64,000 bases of DNA from Nocardia cyriacigeorgica (lineage in GTDB: Bacteria; Actinomycetota; Actinomycetes; Mycobacteriales; Mycobacteriaceae). How positions within the stretch are numbered: the stretch's first letter is position 1; every line of letters begins with the position of its first letter. The notes below the pieces were generated by a model. The model did no database searches. It was given only the letters and a program-made list of their open reading frames with translations, and was not told the DNA's origin. Made by a program: the position numbers and the translations under genes. The stretch lies in the NCBI RefSeq assembly GCF_010868145.1, contig NZ_JAAGUY010000001.1, forward strand, positions 310,001-374,000. The letters are read 5' to 3'. This document shows, piece by piece, positions 38,309 to 47,538 of this stretch.

Positions 38309-39001
38309 ATGACCACACCCCGAGCACGTGCCCGCGCCCAGACCATGGAGGACATCAAACGCATCGCGCGCACCCAGCTGGCCACCGAGGGTGCCGCGGC
38401 GCTGTCGCTGCGGGCCGTGGCGCGTGAACTCGGCGTGGTCTCCTCGGCCGTCTACCGTTACGTCCGCAGCCGCGACGAACTGCTGACGCTGCTGGTGGTC
38501 GACGGCTACGACGCGCTCGGTGACGCCGTCGACGCTGCGATCGTCGCAGCCCCCGCCGACCCGGCCACCCGGCTGCGTGCCGCCGCGCACGCCGTCCGGG
38601 ACTGGGGCCTGGCCGAACCCGCCTGGTACGGATTGCTTTTCGGCACCCCCGTCCCCGGATACGCGGCACCCGCCGACCAGACAGTCACGCCGGGCACCCG
38701 CGTGATCGCGACGCTGCTGCGCAGCATCGAAACCGCCCACCGCGACGGCGCACTCACCGCACCTGCCGCATCACCCCCGATCTCGCCCGCCACGATCGCC
38801 GACTTCACGCGTATCCGCGATGAATTCGACATCGAGCTGCCGGATCAGCTGTTGGCGCGTGCCCTCGTCCTGTGGAGCGCACTGTTCGGCGCAGTCGGCT
38901 TCGACGTGTTCGACATGTACGGGTCGGACACCTTCACCGACCGCGCCGAGGTGTTCGACCTGCAATTGACCGGCTGGCTGGAACTACTGGGCCTCCACTA
39001 G
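38309..39001 (+). CDS. TetR-family regulator
   Basis: A 230-residue TetR regulator: N-terminal HTH around residues 15-65 (MEDIKRIARTQLATEGAAAL, ARELGVVSSAVYRYVRSRDE) and a WHG-type (TetR_C_33-like) ligand domain with AHAVRDWGLAEPAWYGLLFG and DVFDMYGSDTFTD. ATG 38309 preferred (AGGG upstream; GTG at 38300 also in frame). Its last codons overlap the end of the convergent TetR gene at a shared CTAG. Target not evident. Confidence 0.9.
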   Translation: MTTPRARARAQTMEDIKRIARTQLATEGAAALSLRAVARELGVVSSAVYRYVRSRDELLTLLVVDGYDALGDAVDAAIVAAPADPATRLRAAAHAVRDWGLAEPAWYGLLFGTPVPGYAAPADQTVTPGTRVIATLLRSIETAHRDGALTAPAASPPISPATIADFTRIRDEFDIELPDQLLARALVLWSALFGAVGFDVFDMYGSDTFTDRAEVFDLQLTGWLELLGLH

Positions 39002-39666
39002 GCGCCTGTTCCTGGGCGCAGACCACCGCACAGGATGAGCGCCGTACGGGTGAACAGCGGTGCCAGCTCCGGCAATTCCGCGGCCCCTCGCTCGGAGAGG
39101 CAGGCCACGATGCGATCCCCGATGCCGCCGATGAGCATATCGATCAGTTCGGGCTCCGGCTCGGCGGGAATCTCGCCGCGCTCGGCACCGATCCGCCCGA
39201 CGGCCGTGATGTGCTCGGCGAACAGGCGATGCACCCGCGCCCGATGCTGCATCAGCGTGGGACCGGCCGCCAGGATCTCGATGTAGAGCGCACGCGTGGC
39301 AGCCGGTTGTGCGGCCAAGATTTCGAGAAAGACCCGGAACGAGGTGTGCACTCGATCGGCGAATGCCGTGTCCTCGCTCAGTGCGATGGTCTCGGCGAGC
39401 TTGCGCAGGCAATCGGCCACTGCGTTGTCGTACGCGGCGGCGAAGCATTCCTCCTTGCCGCCGAACAGCGCGTAGAAGGTTCGCCGCGCGACCCTGGCCC
39501 GGCCGACGATCTCGGTGACCGTCGTTGGCGCGTAGCCCAGCTCGCCCACCGCCTCCAATGCGGCCGCGCACAGCCGCAGGTACTGGGAGTTCTCGACCTC
39601 CTCGCGGGTGAGGCGGTGCGGGCCATGGGGCAGCCGATCAGGTGCTCCTTCAGTCAGCACGGTCAT
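38998..39666 (-). CDS. TetR-family regulator
   Basis: A 222-residue TetR regulator starting at ATG 39666 (MTVLTEGAPD). The HTH is AALEAVGELGYAPTTVTEIV followed by GRARVARRTFYALFGGKEEC; the ligand domain has FRVFLEILAAQPAATRALYI. The frame is open upstream to 40491, but that part is antisense to the CocE gene. It is divergent from the CocE-type hydrolase at 39820, about 150 bases apart, and probably controls it. Confidence 0.9.
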   Translation of the reverse strand: MTVLTEGAPDRLPHGPHRLTREEVENSQYLRLCAAALEAVGELGYAPTTVTEIVGRARVARRTFYALFGGKEECFAAAYDNAVADCLRKLAETIALSEDTAFADRVHTSFRVFLEILAAQPAATRALYIEILAAGPTLMQHRARVHRLFAEHITAVGRIGAERGEIPAEPEPELIDMLIGGIGDRIVACLSERGAAELPELAPLFTRTALILCGGLRPGTGA

Positions 39667-39819
39667 ATGTTCAGGATATGAGGCGAGGCGACACCGAACG
39701 CCGTTCGTATCCTCGATCCTGGTGAGACTCAGGCCATAGTTGCCACCAAATGTGATCCATCCTATGGTTACCCGAGAGTCAGGAACGACGAAGTTCCGCT
39801 CTGTCGGGATGAGGGACAC

Positions 39820-41856
39820 ATGATCAGATATCGACGTCTCGTCCGGAGTGTCGTGGCATGCCTGGTGAGTATCGTCGCGGTCACTACCGCGCTGGTGGCA
39901 GCCCAGACCGGCCAGGCGCAACCGGACGGCGGCGCGCTCGGCGCACACTGGACCGCCACCCACGACGGGCCACGCGCCTATCCGAACGTGCACATCGACT
40001 GGGACGTGCCGATCACCATGAGCGACGGCACCGTCCTCAAAGGCAACGTCTACCGTCCGGCGGACGCCGCGGGCAGGCCCATCGAGGACAAGACGCCGAC
40101 CATCGTCAACCTGACCCCGTACACGAAACTCGTCGGCAATATCCTGGACTCGGCACTCACCTTCCCGGTGCTCGCCGACGCCCTCACCGAGATCTTCAAG
40201 ACCTTCGACCTGTCCGCCTTCGGCCTCGGCGGCCTCACCGAAATCACCAAGGCCATGCCCGCGGGCACCCTGCGTTCCTTCGGCGTGGACCGCGAACTCG
40301 TGCAGAGCGGCTACACCCAGGTCGTCGTCGATGTCCGCGGCACCGGGTTCTCCCAGGGCACCTGGCAGGTCTTCGGAGAACGCGAGCAGCTCGATGGTGT
40401 GGAAGTGGTCGACTGGGCCGCGGCCCAACCCTGGTCCACCGGCAAGGTCGGCATGACCGGCATCTCCTACTCGGCCATCAACCAGCTGCACACCGCCGAA
40501 CGCAAACCCGAAGCGCTACAAGCGATCTTCCCGATCGTGCCGGGCAGCGACCTGCTGCGCGACATCGCCGCCACCGGCGCGGGCGTCGGATTCGGCTTCC
40601 TGCCCGCCTGGCTGCTCGCCGTCAACACCTCCAAGCTGATTCCCGACGTCACATCGATGGTCGATGGCACCTTCGACTGGAAATGGCTCGCCGACCGCGT
40701 CCAGGACCCGATGACGTTCTTCAACTACTTCCTGGCGGCACTGACCGTGCCGAGCGTCGACGCCATCCCGCCGCATCTGATGGAACTCATCCAGGACGAC
40801 AGCCCTATCCGGAAATCCTGGCTCGGCCACCCCGACAAGGTCGACATTCCGACCTTCGTCTACGGCGGCTGGCACGACATCTTCACGTACTCCTCCCCGC
40901 GGGTCTACAACGCCGTCGATGTCCCCGACTCGCAGAAGAAGCTCATCATGGGCGACATCTACCATCTGACCACCGGCAGCGGAAACGGCCTTCCCGGCGC
41001 GCCACCGCGGTTGGATGTGCTGCAACGCGCCTGGTTCGACAAGTGGCTCAAGGGCATCGACAACGGCATCGACACCTACGACAACGTCACCCTGTGGCAG
41101 CAGGGCGGCGGCTGGACCAGCACAACCGCCTTCCCGCGCCCCGGCATGGACTATCGCCGCATGTATCTCGACGCCGCCCCCTCCGGCACCGTGGCAAGCG
41201 TCCACGACGGAAGCCTCACCACCGCCCCCGGCGCACCGGCTCAGCTCACCGTCGCACCCGGGCTCGCGACCCTGTGCTCGCGCGATTCGGCCACCGGCAC
41301 CGCGGGCATCACCGGGATCCTCGACGCCTGCGCCAAGGATTCGCGTATCAGCGAAACCAGCGCACTGACCTTCACCAGCGCACCCGTCCAGGGCGCGACC
41401 CAGATCTCGGGTCCGATCAACCTGCACCTCAACGCCGTTCACGACGCGACCGATGGCTACTGGTCGGTCACCGTCAACGATGTCGCACCCGACGGCCGCT
41501 CCACCGTGCTGACCAGCGGCCAGCTCACGGCCTCGCTGCGCAAGGTCGACGAGGGCAAGGCGAGTCGCTCCGCCAACGGTGACTACACCGATCCGTACCC
41601 GGTGCTCACCCTCGACACCAGGCAGCCGCTGGTCCCCGGGCAGCCGACCATCATCGATATCGGACTGACCGCGACCGACGCCATCCTGCAGCCGGGCCAC
41701 CGGCTGCGGGTGGATGTCTACGCCATGAACTTCCCCCGTGGTCTACCACTGCGCCCGCTGCTCAACGAAAGCGAGCTCAAACCGCAGCATGTGCGCCTGG
41801 ACCCGGCGCAGCCGAGCTGGATCAACATCCCTGTCTCGGGCACACCAGGCTGGTGA
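39820..41856 (+). CDS. Exported CocE/NonD-type serine hydrolase
   Basis: A 678-residue exported hydrolase of the S15 / CocE family. Signal peptide residues about 1-34, the alpha/beta core with VVDVRGTGFSQGTWQVFGER, the nucleophile elbow MTGISYSAINQLHTAE, GWHDIFTYS for the acid/His region, and a C-terminal jelly-roll domain (from about residue 470) ending in LQPGHRLRVDVYAMNFPR. Such enzymes hydrolyse esters or acyl peptides. GAGGG lies just before the ATG. It ends in a strong terminator hairpin and faces a divergent TetR gene. Confidence 0.9.
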   Translation: MIRYRRLVRSVVACLVSIVAVTTALVAAQTGQAQPDGGALGAHWTATHDGPRAYPNVHIDWDVPITMSDGTVLKGNVYRPADAAGRPIEDKTPTIVNLTPYTKLVGNILDSALTFPVLADALTEIFKTFDLSAFGLGGLTEITKAMPAGTLRSFGVDRELVQSGYTQVVVDVRGTGFSQGTWQVFGEREQLDGVEVVDWAAAQPWSTGKVGMTGISYSAINQLHTAERKPEALQAIFPIVPGSDLLRDIAATGAGVGFGFLPAWLLAVNTSKLIPDVTSMVDGTFDWKWLADRVQDPMTFFNYFLAALTVPSVDAIPPHLMELIQDDSPIRKSWLGHPDKVDIPTFVYGGWHDIFTYSSPRVYNAVDVPDSQKKLIMGDIYHLTTGSGNGLPGAPPRLDVLQRAWFDKWLKGIDNGIDTYDNVTLWQQGGGWTSTTAFPRPGMDYRRMYLDAAPSGTVASVHDGSLTTAPGAPAQLTVAPGLATLCSRDSATGTAGITGILDACAKDSRISETSALTFTSAPVQGATQISGPINLHLNAVHDATDGYWSVTVNDVAPDGRSTVLTSGQLTASLRKVDEGKASRSANGDYTDPYPVLTLDTRQPLVPGQPTIIDIGLTATDAILQPGHRLRVDVYAMNFPRGLPLRPLLNESELKPQHVRLDPAQPSWINIPVSGTPGW

Positions 41857-41891
41857 CCCGGCACGGTCGGGATCGATCAGTTCAGCCGAAC

Positions 41892-41931
41892 CCGGTGCTC
41901 CCGCCGCATCTCTGTGCGGCGGGAGCACCGG
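41892..41931 (+). terminator. Strong terminator hairpin after the CocE gene
   Basis: Perfect 17-bp stem (CCGGTGCTCCCGCCGCA and its complement) with a 6-base loop, 35 bases downstream of the stop codon. Confidence 0.8.
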
Positions 41932-42201
41932 ATCGTGCGTCTGGCTCGGCCAGGACGATTCCGCGAAACCAGCACCATCGGTCGCGTGGTCGATGATCGT
42001 TGTCCCTCGGTGGAACTTGCCGCAATCGACGACGCTGTGCTGGAAAGGCTCATCCGGATCGCGGTCACGGATACCGCCGCAGCCGAGGTGACGCCACCGA
42101 TCAGGCACCGTCCGCGCGGAACGTCGCCGCACGCCGTCGTCGACGGCCGATCCGGACGGCGGCCATCCATATCCGTCGTGCTCAATCCGTCGCCGGCGTG
42201 A
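41914..42201 (+). pseudogene. Possible remnant of a GNAT acetyltransferase
   Basis: A 95-codon frame whose middle (DDAVLERLIRIAVTDTAAAE followed by VTPPI) recalls the N-terminal helix and EVMPP turn of actinobacterial GNAT proteins. The acetyl-CoA-binding part (QxxGxG/A) is absent and its 5' end lies within the terminator hairpin, so it would be a fragment at best. No ribosome-binding site. Confidence 0.22.
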
Positions 42202-43342
42202 GATCCGATCCTGTGTTCTCGGGTGGTGTGGTCACCACATCGATCTGCTCGCCCACATAACGAATCACCACCGCGACCACTGCCGCCACCGGCACCGCGA
42301 GGAAGGCGCCGGTGATTCCGTACAGCGCGCCACCACCGGTCACCGCCAGCAACACGATCACGGCGTGCAATTTCATGCTGCGGCTCTGTAGCACCGGCTG
42401 CAGCACATTGCCTTCCAGCTGCTGCACCGCGATGATGATGCCGAGCACGATCAACGCGGTGGTCACACCATTGGCCACCAACGCGACCAGCACTGCCAGC
42501 GCGCCTGCGACGAATGCACCCACCATCGGAATGAACCCGCCGAGGAAGGTGATCACCGCAAGCACCAGGGCCAGCGGAACGTCCAAGATCACCAGTCCGA
42601 GTCCGATCAGCACCGCATCGATGAGACTGACCAGCGCCTGGGTGCGGATGAACCCTCCGAGCACGACCCACACCCGGGCCAGGACCTCCTCGAGATGCCG
42701 CCCGCTCGAGGAGCCGACCGTGCTGTGCAGCCACGGCATGAAACGCGGCCCGTCCTTGACGAAGAAGAACGACAGGACCAGCACGAGGAACAGCGTGATC
42801 AGCGCCGACGTCGCGGCACTGACACCGCTGAACACACCGGTCGCGATCTGCTCGGCACTGGACTGCAGCCGTGATACCAACGCCTCGACCGCCGAATCCA
42901 GCTGCTCATCACGCACATTCAACGGCGGACCCTGCAACCAGTCACGCACCTGGTTGATGCCCTCGGTCGACTTGTCGGCCAGCGCGGGCGCCTGATCGAC
43001 CACCGATGGCACGATCAGCGCGATCACTCCGGACAACACCGCGAGGAATCCGATCACCGTGATGGACGCGGCCGCGGCCGGACGTAACCGGTGCTGGATC
43101 AGCCAGCGAGTCGGTGGCCACAGCACCGTGGCGACCACGATCGCCAGCAGCACCGGCAGCAACACCACCCACAGCTTGGCGGCGATGTACCCGATCACCC
43201 AGATACCCGCCGCGATCGCGACGATGCACAACGACCACTTCGCCAGCCACAGCACGCCGACACCGATGACATCGCCGCGATCCTGCGTCGGAACGCGGTC
43301 GGTCTCGCTGGTCTCGGTCTTACCCTCGTTCGGCCCGTTCAC
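42182..43342 (-). CDS. AI-2E-type (PerM/UPF0118) membrane permease
   Basis: A 386-residue membrane protein with eight hydrophobic segments in the pattern of the AI-2E transporter family (YdiK/PerM type): paired N-terminal helices, a long periplasmic stretch (residues about 110-200), then FFFVKDGPRFMPWL, LGGFIRTQALVSLIDA, ITFLGGFIPMVGAFVAG and the closing block NVLQPVLQSRSMKLH. Substrate unknown; members include Na+/H+ antiporters. GTG 43342 is preferred to ATG 43387; neither start is certain. Confidence 0.88.
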   Translation of the reverse strand: MNGPNEGKTETSETDRVPTQDRGDVIGVGVLWLAKWSLCIVAIAAGIWVIGYIAAKLWVVLLPVLLAIVVATVLWPPTRWLIQHRLRPAAAASITVIGFLAVLSGVIALIVPSVVDQAPALADKSTEGINQVRDWLQGPPLNVRDEQLDSAVEALVSRLQSSAEQIATGVFSGVSAATSALITLFLVLVLSFFFVKDGPRFMPWLHSTVGSSSGRHLEEVLARVWVVLGGFIRTQALVSLIDAVLIGLGLVILDVPLALVLAVITFLGGFIPMVGAFVAGALAVLVALVANGVTTALIVLGIIIAVQQLEGNVLQPVLQSRSMKLHAVIVLLAVTGGGALYGITGAFLAVPVAAVVAVVIRYVGEQIDVVTTPPENTGSDLTPATD

Positions 43343-43480
43343 GCCGCCAGTCTTACATGGATCCGGCGACCGGACCGTGTGCGACAACCGCCGCGGTCAC
43401 CCGACCGTGCCGACGAGGTGCGAACAACGACCGGCCACCGGACAGCGGCGCCGCGCCGAGCTTCTCCGGTGCCGTGCCGG

Positions 43481-44803
43481 TCAGCGCGGCACCGTCACCG
43501 GATCGACACAACTGGCGACGGCATCGACGAATGAACATGAGGCAGGGCCGCGGGTCGGACGATAGCCGGGGGAGACCCCGCCCGCGCGAGTGATCTCGGT
43601 GTAGGCGGGAACAGCGTCGGTGGGGCGGCGTGTCAGGGTGGGGTCGATCAGTACGTCGACGGTGTATAGCCCGAACCTCGGGGTGTAGGAACCCCACTCG
43701 TAGTTATCGGTGAGGCTCCAATAGTTGTAGCCCATCAGATTCATACCGTCGGCCTTCGCTCGCTGCAGCCAGTACACGGTGTCACGCAGCAGATCGGCAC
43801 GGGTGTAACCGTCTGCTCTCGGGTGCCCGTTCTCGGTGGGCATGCCGTTTTCCACGATGTAGAGCGGACGGCCGGGGAATTGGCGCGCGTAATGCCGCAG
43901 GGCGTAGTAGATGCCTTCGGCCTGTAACGGCATCGTCCACAGCTGCTCGATATTCGGCAACCCCGCGAACAGCGACTCGGGGGAGAAGCCGTAGTAGTAA
44001 TCGATGCCGATGTAGTCCAGGTTGGCGCCGATCCGGTCGATGAGTGGTTTGTTCACCACATTCTCGGCGGTGGGGATATAGGCGACATTGCTGGAAACCA
44101 TGGCACCCGGGTGAACGCTGTGGATGTGGTCGTAGATCGTGTTGTGTGCCTGGGCGATACGGTCCTGCATGGCGGCCACGTCGCCGAGACCGATGCCGCC
44201 ATGCCGGAGCTCGTTCACGATGTACATCGCCGGCTCGTTGAAGGTGATCCACAGCGGATCGTGGGCGGCATAGCGGTCGACGACTGTTCGGGCGTTGGCC
44301 AGCCAGTCGGTCACCATCTCGGGGTTGCGCCAGCCGCCGCGGTCGACTTCCCAGCCCGGATACACCCAGTGGTCCAAGGTGAGCATGGGGCGCATACCGG
44401 CAGCCTCGATCGCGGCGATGACGTTGTCGTAGAACCGGAATCCCGCGGGGTCCCATTCACCCGGTCGCGGCTGCAACCGAGCCCATTCGATGCCGATGCG
44501 GTAGACCCGCACCCCCAGCCGCGCGGCGAGCGCGATATCGGACTGGAAACGACCAGAGAAGTCGATGGAATTCAGATAGGGGTCCTGCGTCTTGCCTGCC
44601 GCGATATAGCGCATCCAATTGCTATCGGGCGCATTGCCTTCGGACTGGAAGCCGGATGCCGCGACACCCCAGAGGAAATTCTCGCCCAGCGGAGCGACGG
44701 TGTGCGGTGCGGGCGGACGGGCGCCGGCGGGAACGCCGAGCAGTGTGGTGACGCCCGCCGCGGCGAACCCGGCGAGAACCTGGCGGCGACTGGGTGATCG
44801 CAT
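43481..44803 (-). CDS. Exported GH1 beta-glycosidase
   Basis: A 440-residue family 1 glycosidase with a Tat signal (SRRQVLAGFAAAGVTT). Active-site residues are visible: the acid/base Glu in LWITFNEPAMYIV (about residue 190) and the nucleophile Glu in LYIVENGMPTENG (about residue 350), plus GVRVYRIGIEWARLQP, DHWVYPGWEVDRGGW and GYNYWSLTDNYEWGSY. Hydrolyses beta-glucosides or related sugars outside the cell. The C-terminus carries two Cys (SCSFVDAVASCVD) likely paired. Confidence 0.93.
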   Translation of the reverse strand: MRSPSRRQVLAGFAAAGVTTLLGVPAGARPPAPHTVAPLGENFLWGVAASGFQSEGNAPDSNWMRYIAAGKTQDPYLNSIDFSGRFQSDIALAARLGVRVYRIGIEWARLQPRPGEWDPAGFRFYDNVIAAIEAAGMRPMLTLDHWVYPGWEVDRGGWRNPEMVTDWLANARTVVDRYAAHDPLWITFNEPAMYIVNELRHGGIGLGDVAAMQDRIAQAHNTIYDHIHSVHPGAMVSSNVAYIPTAENVVNKPLIDRIGANLDYIGIDYYYGFSPESLFAGLPNIEQLWTMPLQAEGIYYALRHYARQFPGRPLYIVENGMPTENGHPRADGYTRADLLRDTVYWLQRAKADGMNLMGYNYWSLTDNYEWGSYTPRFGLYTVDVLIDPTLTRRPTDAVPAYTEITRAGGVSPGYRPTRGPASCSFVDAVASCVDPVTVPR

Positions 44804-45305
44804 CGAACTCCTGCTCGTCAGGTGACCAGTGCTCGTGGACCCGCGGTGCGCGAGCGCGGGGGAGGGCGGACCACGCGATCAGCCTAGCGACCGATTGGGC
44901 GGCGGGGTGGGGAAGTGGGCCTGGAAAGTCGAGTCGGTTGGGTGGGGCAGTAAGGGATTCGGGACGGAGAACAGCGGGAGCGCGCACTCATACGCCCGAG
45001 TTCCAGCGTGGATCTCCGGAGACCTCGGCCGAACAGCAATGCCGATACGTAGATATGCGCATCTAACTATGTATCTCACCTTTACCTCCAAAAGTCCTGT
45101 TCAGGACCGAACCGCACCTACCAGCGCATTACACGGAAAGGGAAGGGACACGAGTACTCAGCGCCTCCTCGATCGGGGCCGGCGGCGCAGCGGCTGTGAG
45201 GCGGCGGGTAGGGGATTGCCGGGTGACCCACTTCACCCATCCACGTTGTCAGGAATTCGGGCGCTGTCTCGTTCAAGGTGCACGCGAACCAGACAGGAGC
45301 GGATC
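44804..45305. other. Intergenic region between divergent genes
   Basis: About 500 bases. The frame of the oxidoreductase is open to 44829 but lacks a conserved N-terminus before 45306. No other structure seen; the promoter of the oxidoreductase and its ECF sigma gene should lie here. Confidence 0.45.
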
Positions 45306-46496
45306 ATGAAGCATCGAATCGTTGTCCTCGGAGCGGGGTACGCGGGAGCGTTCTCCGCCGGATATCTCGCCCGCAAACTTCGTTCCGACGACGTCGAGAT
45401 CACCGTTGTGAACGCCGAACCCGATTTCGTCGAGCGGCTGCGCCTGCATCAACTGGCTGCCGGGCACGTTCTTCCTCACCGCCCGCTCACCGAGGTGTTC
45501 GCGGGTACCGGGATCGTGGTTCGTATAGCGCGGGTGACGGGGATGGATGTCGCACGTCGGACAGTCGAGATCGCCGACGGCGGGGCTGTTGACCTGCTCG
45601 AATACGACACTCTCCTGTATGCGCTCGGCAGTACTGCCGCCGACCACGGCGTTCCTGGCGTCGCTGAGCACGCTTTCCATGTGGCCGCACGGCCGTCGGC
45701 GTTGCGCCTGCGTGCCCGTCTTGCGGAGCTGGGCGAGGGCGGGAAGGTGTTGGTGGTCGGTGGCAATCTCACTGCTATCGAGGCGGCCACCGAGATCGCG
45801 GAGGCTCACCCGGAACTTCGGGTCACGATTGCGACGAGCGGAGAGCTGGGTGGCTGGCTGGGGCCGAAGGCGCGCGGTCATCTGCTGCGCGCCTTCGATC
45901 GGTTCGGCATCGCCATCCAAGAACACACTGGTATCGCGCGGGTGGAGGAAACGGCCGTACTCTCGGCCGACGGCGCGATCTTCGCCGCGGACGCTACGGT
46001 GTGGGCCGCGGGTTTCGCCGTCCATCCGATTGCTGCGGCGAGCGGCCTGCACACAGAGCCCGATGGCCGGATCACGGTCGACCGGCAGATGCGGTCGGTC
46101 TCGCATCCGAATGTGTATGCAGCCGGTGACAGCGTTTTCGTGATCGGCGCGAACGGTCAGCCCTTGCCGATGTCCTGTGCCTCGGCGGGTTACACCGGTA
46201 CGCAGGCGGCAGCCGCGATCGTCGGCGACCTGACCGGGCGCAAGATCAAGGCGACCACGCTGAGCTATGTAGGCAACCACATCAGTCTCGGTCGCGAAGA
46301 CGCGATCTTCCAGTTGGTCGACGGTGATGCGCGCGCGAAATCCGGTGCCCTGTGTGGTCGGCCGGCCGCCCGGGTGAAGGCTGCCATTGTCGGGATCAGT
46401 GGTTGGGCCGTCGGTCGGCCGACCTTCGGGTTACCGAGTCGCCACTACCGTTTGGTCCCTGTTCGGCGGCAGTCATCCCAGGTTGTTGCGGCCTAG
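45306..46496 (+). CDS. NDH-2-like FAD-dependent oxidoreductase, copy 1
   Basis: A 396-residue pyridine nucleotide-disulphide type flavoprotein: FAD motif IVVLGAGYAGAFSAGYLA, NAD-binding VLVVGGNLTAIEAATEIA (the second glycine motif reads GGNLTA rather than GxGxxG) and the late FAD block NVYAAGDSVFVIG. Resembles type II NADH dehydrogenases and the FAD-dependent oxidoreductases that neighbour ECF41 sigma genes. AGGAG precedes the ATG. It is followed by the sigma gene after 10 bases. A paralogous pair is at 60915-63059. Confidence 0.9.
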   Translation: MKHRIVVLGAGYAGAFSAGYLARKLRSDDVEITVVNAEPDFVERLRLHQLAAGHVLPHRPLTEVFAGTGIVVRIARVTGMDVARRTVEIADGGAVDLLEYDTLLYALGSTAADHGVPGVAEHAFHVAARPSALRLRARLAELGEGGKVLVVGGNLTAIEAATEIAEAHPELRVTIATSGELGGWLGPKARGHLLRAFDRFGIAIQEHTGIARVEETAVLSADGAIFAADATVWAAGFAVHPIAAASGLHTEPDGRITVDRQMRSVSHPNVYAAGDSVFVIGANGQPLPMSCASAGYTGTQAAAAIVGDLTGRKIKATTLSYVGNHISLGREDAIFQLVDGDARAKSGALCGRPAARVKAAIVGISGWAVGRPTFGLPSRHYRLVPVRRQSSQVVAA

Positions 46497-46506
46497 AGTC
46501 GTGCTC

Positions 46507-47445
46507 ATGGACTCTGCCACCGTGGCGCGTTTCGAGGCCAGCCGCGATCGGCTGGCCTCGCTCGCCTATCGTCTGCTCGGTTCGGCCGCCGATGCCGAGG
46601 ACACGGTGCAGGATGCGTTCCTGCGGTGGCAGGCAGCGGACCGGGGCTATGTCGAGGTGCCGGAGGCGTGGCTGACCAAGATCGTCACCAATCTGGCGCT
46701 GGACCGGCTGCGTTCGGCCCAGGCGCGGCGTGAGCGCGCGGTGGGTGCGTGGATGCCGGAGCCCCTGTTGGACGGTGATCCGATGCTCGGTCCGTCGGAG
46801 ACGGTCGAGCAACGCGAATCGGTGACTCTGGCCGTGCTGACGTTGATGGAGCGGCTGTCGCCGGTGGAACGGGCGGTGTACGTGCTGCGTGAGGCGTTCG
46901 CGTACAGCCACGCCGAGATCGGTGAGATTCTTGGCGTCAGCGAGGCTGCCAGTCAGCAGCACGTGCACCGGGCGCGGCGTCGGATCACCGCCGTGCGCAC
47001 CAACCTCGATATCGATCGTGCTGCCGCCCGCCGGATCGTGGAGGCGTTCGTCGATGCGGCCGCTTCGGGGCGGACCGAACGTTTGATATCACTGCTCACC
47101 GTTGACGCGACCGGTGTTTCCGATGGCGCAAGGGGATCGGCGGCGCAGCTGATCAGGTTCTCGACGCCGCAGCGGCTGGCGGAGGCGATACGGGCCGGCT
47201 TCCGGCCGTCGGCGGCGAAACGGCGGCTGGCCGGTGGTTCGCCATCGATTCATGCCGTGGTGGTGAACGGCTGTCCAGCGGTGTTGTTCGCGCTCGAGGA
47301 TCGGGTGCTCGGCGTCGCGATTCTGGAGATCCGCGACGGCAAGATCGCCGGCATGCGCAGCATCGCTGCCCCGCATCGGCTGGGCCGGCTCACCGTACGG
47401 TGGCTGGGGCGTGAGCATGACGCGGCGCTGGTCGACTCGTGGTAG
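46507..47445 (+). CDS. ECF41 (SigJ-type) RNA polymerase sigma factor, copy 1
   Basis: A 312-residue ECF41 sigma factor: region 2 (RLASLAYRLLGSAADAEDTV, QDAFLRWQAADRGY), region 4 (LSPVERAVYVLREAFAYSHA, EIGEILGVSEAASQQHVHRA) and the C-terminal SnoaL-like domain of about 110 residues that regulates the sigma factor in cis in this group. ECF41 genes are typically linked to an oxidoreductase, decarboxylase or epimerase target, which agrees with the gene in front. No classical anti-sigma gene is near. Confidence 0.93.
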   Translation: MDSATVARFEASRDRLASLAYRLLGSAADAEDTVQDAFLRWQAADRGYVEVPEAWLTKIVTNLALDRLRSAQARRERAVGAWMPEPLLDGDPMLGPSETVEQRESVTLAVLTLMERLSPVERAVYVLREAFAYSHAEIGEILGVSEAASQQHVHRARRRITAVRTNLDIDRAAARRIVEAFVDAAASGRTERLISLLTVDATGVSDGARGSAAQLIRFSTPQRLAEAIRAGFRPSAAKRRLAGGSPSIHAVVVNGCPAVLFALEDRVLGVAILEIRDGKIAGMRSIAAPHRLGRLTVRWLGREHDAALVDSW

Positions 47446-47538
47446 CCGGGAGTTCGGGCGTCCGGACTGTGTGATGAGGTCCGGCGTGAGTGCCGGGGCG
47501 GCGGTTCCGGGCGCATCGACTTCGTTTGTCACGGCGAT

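Noticed and set aside
39667..40491. Upstream extension of the TetR frame at 38998-39666
   Set aside because: Would run antisense through the CocE gene; the TetR HTH begins shortly after 39666.
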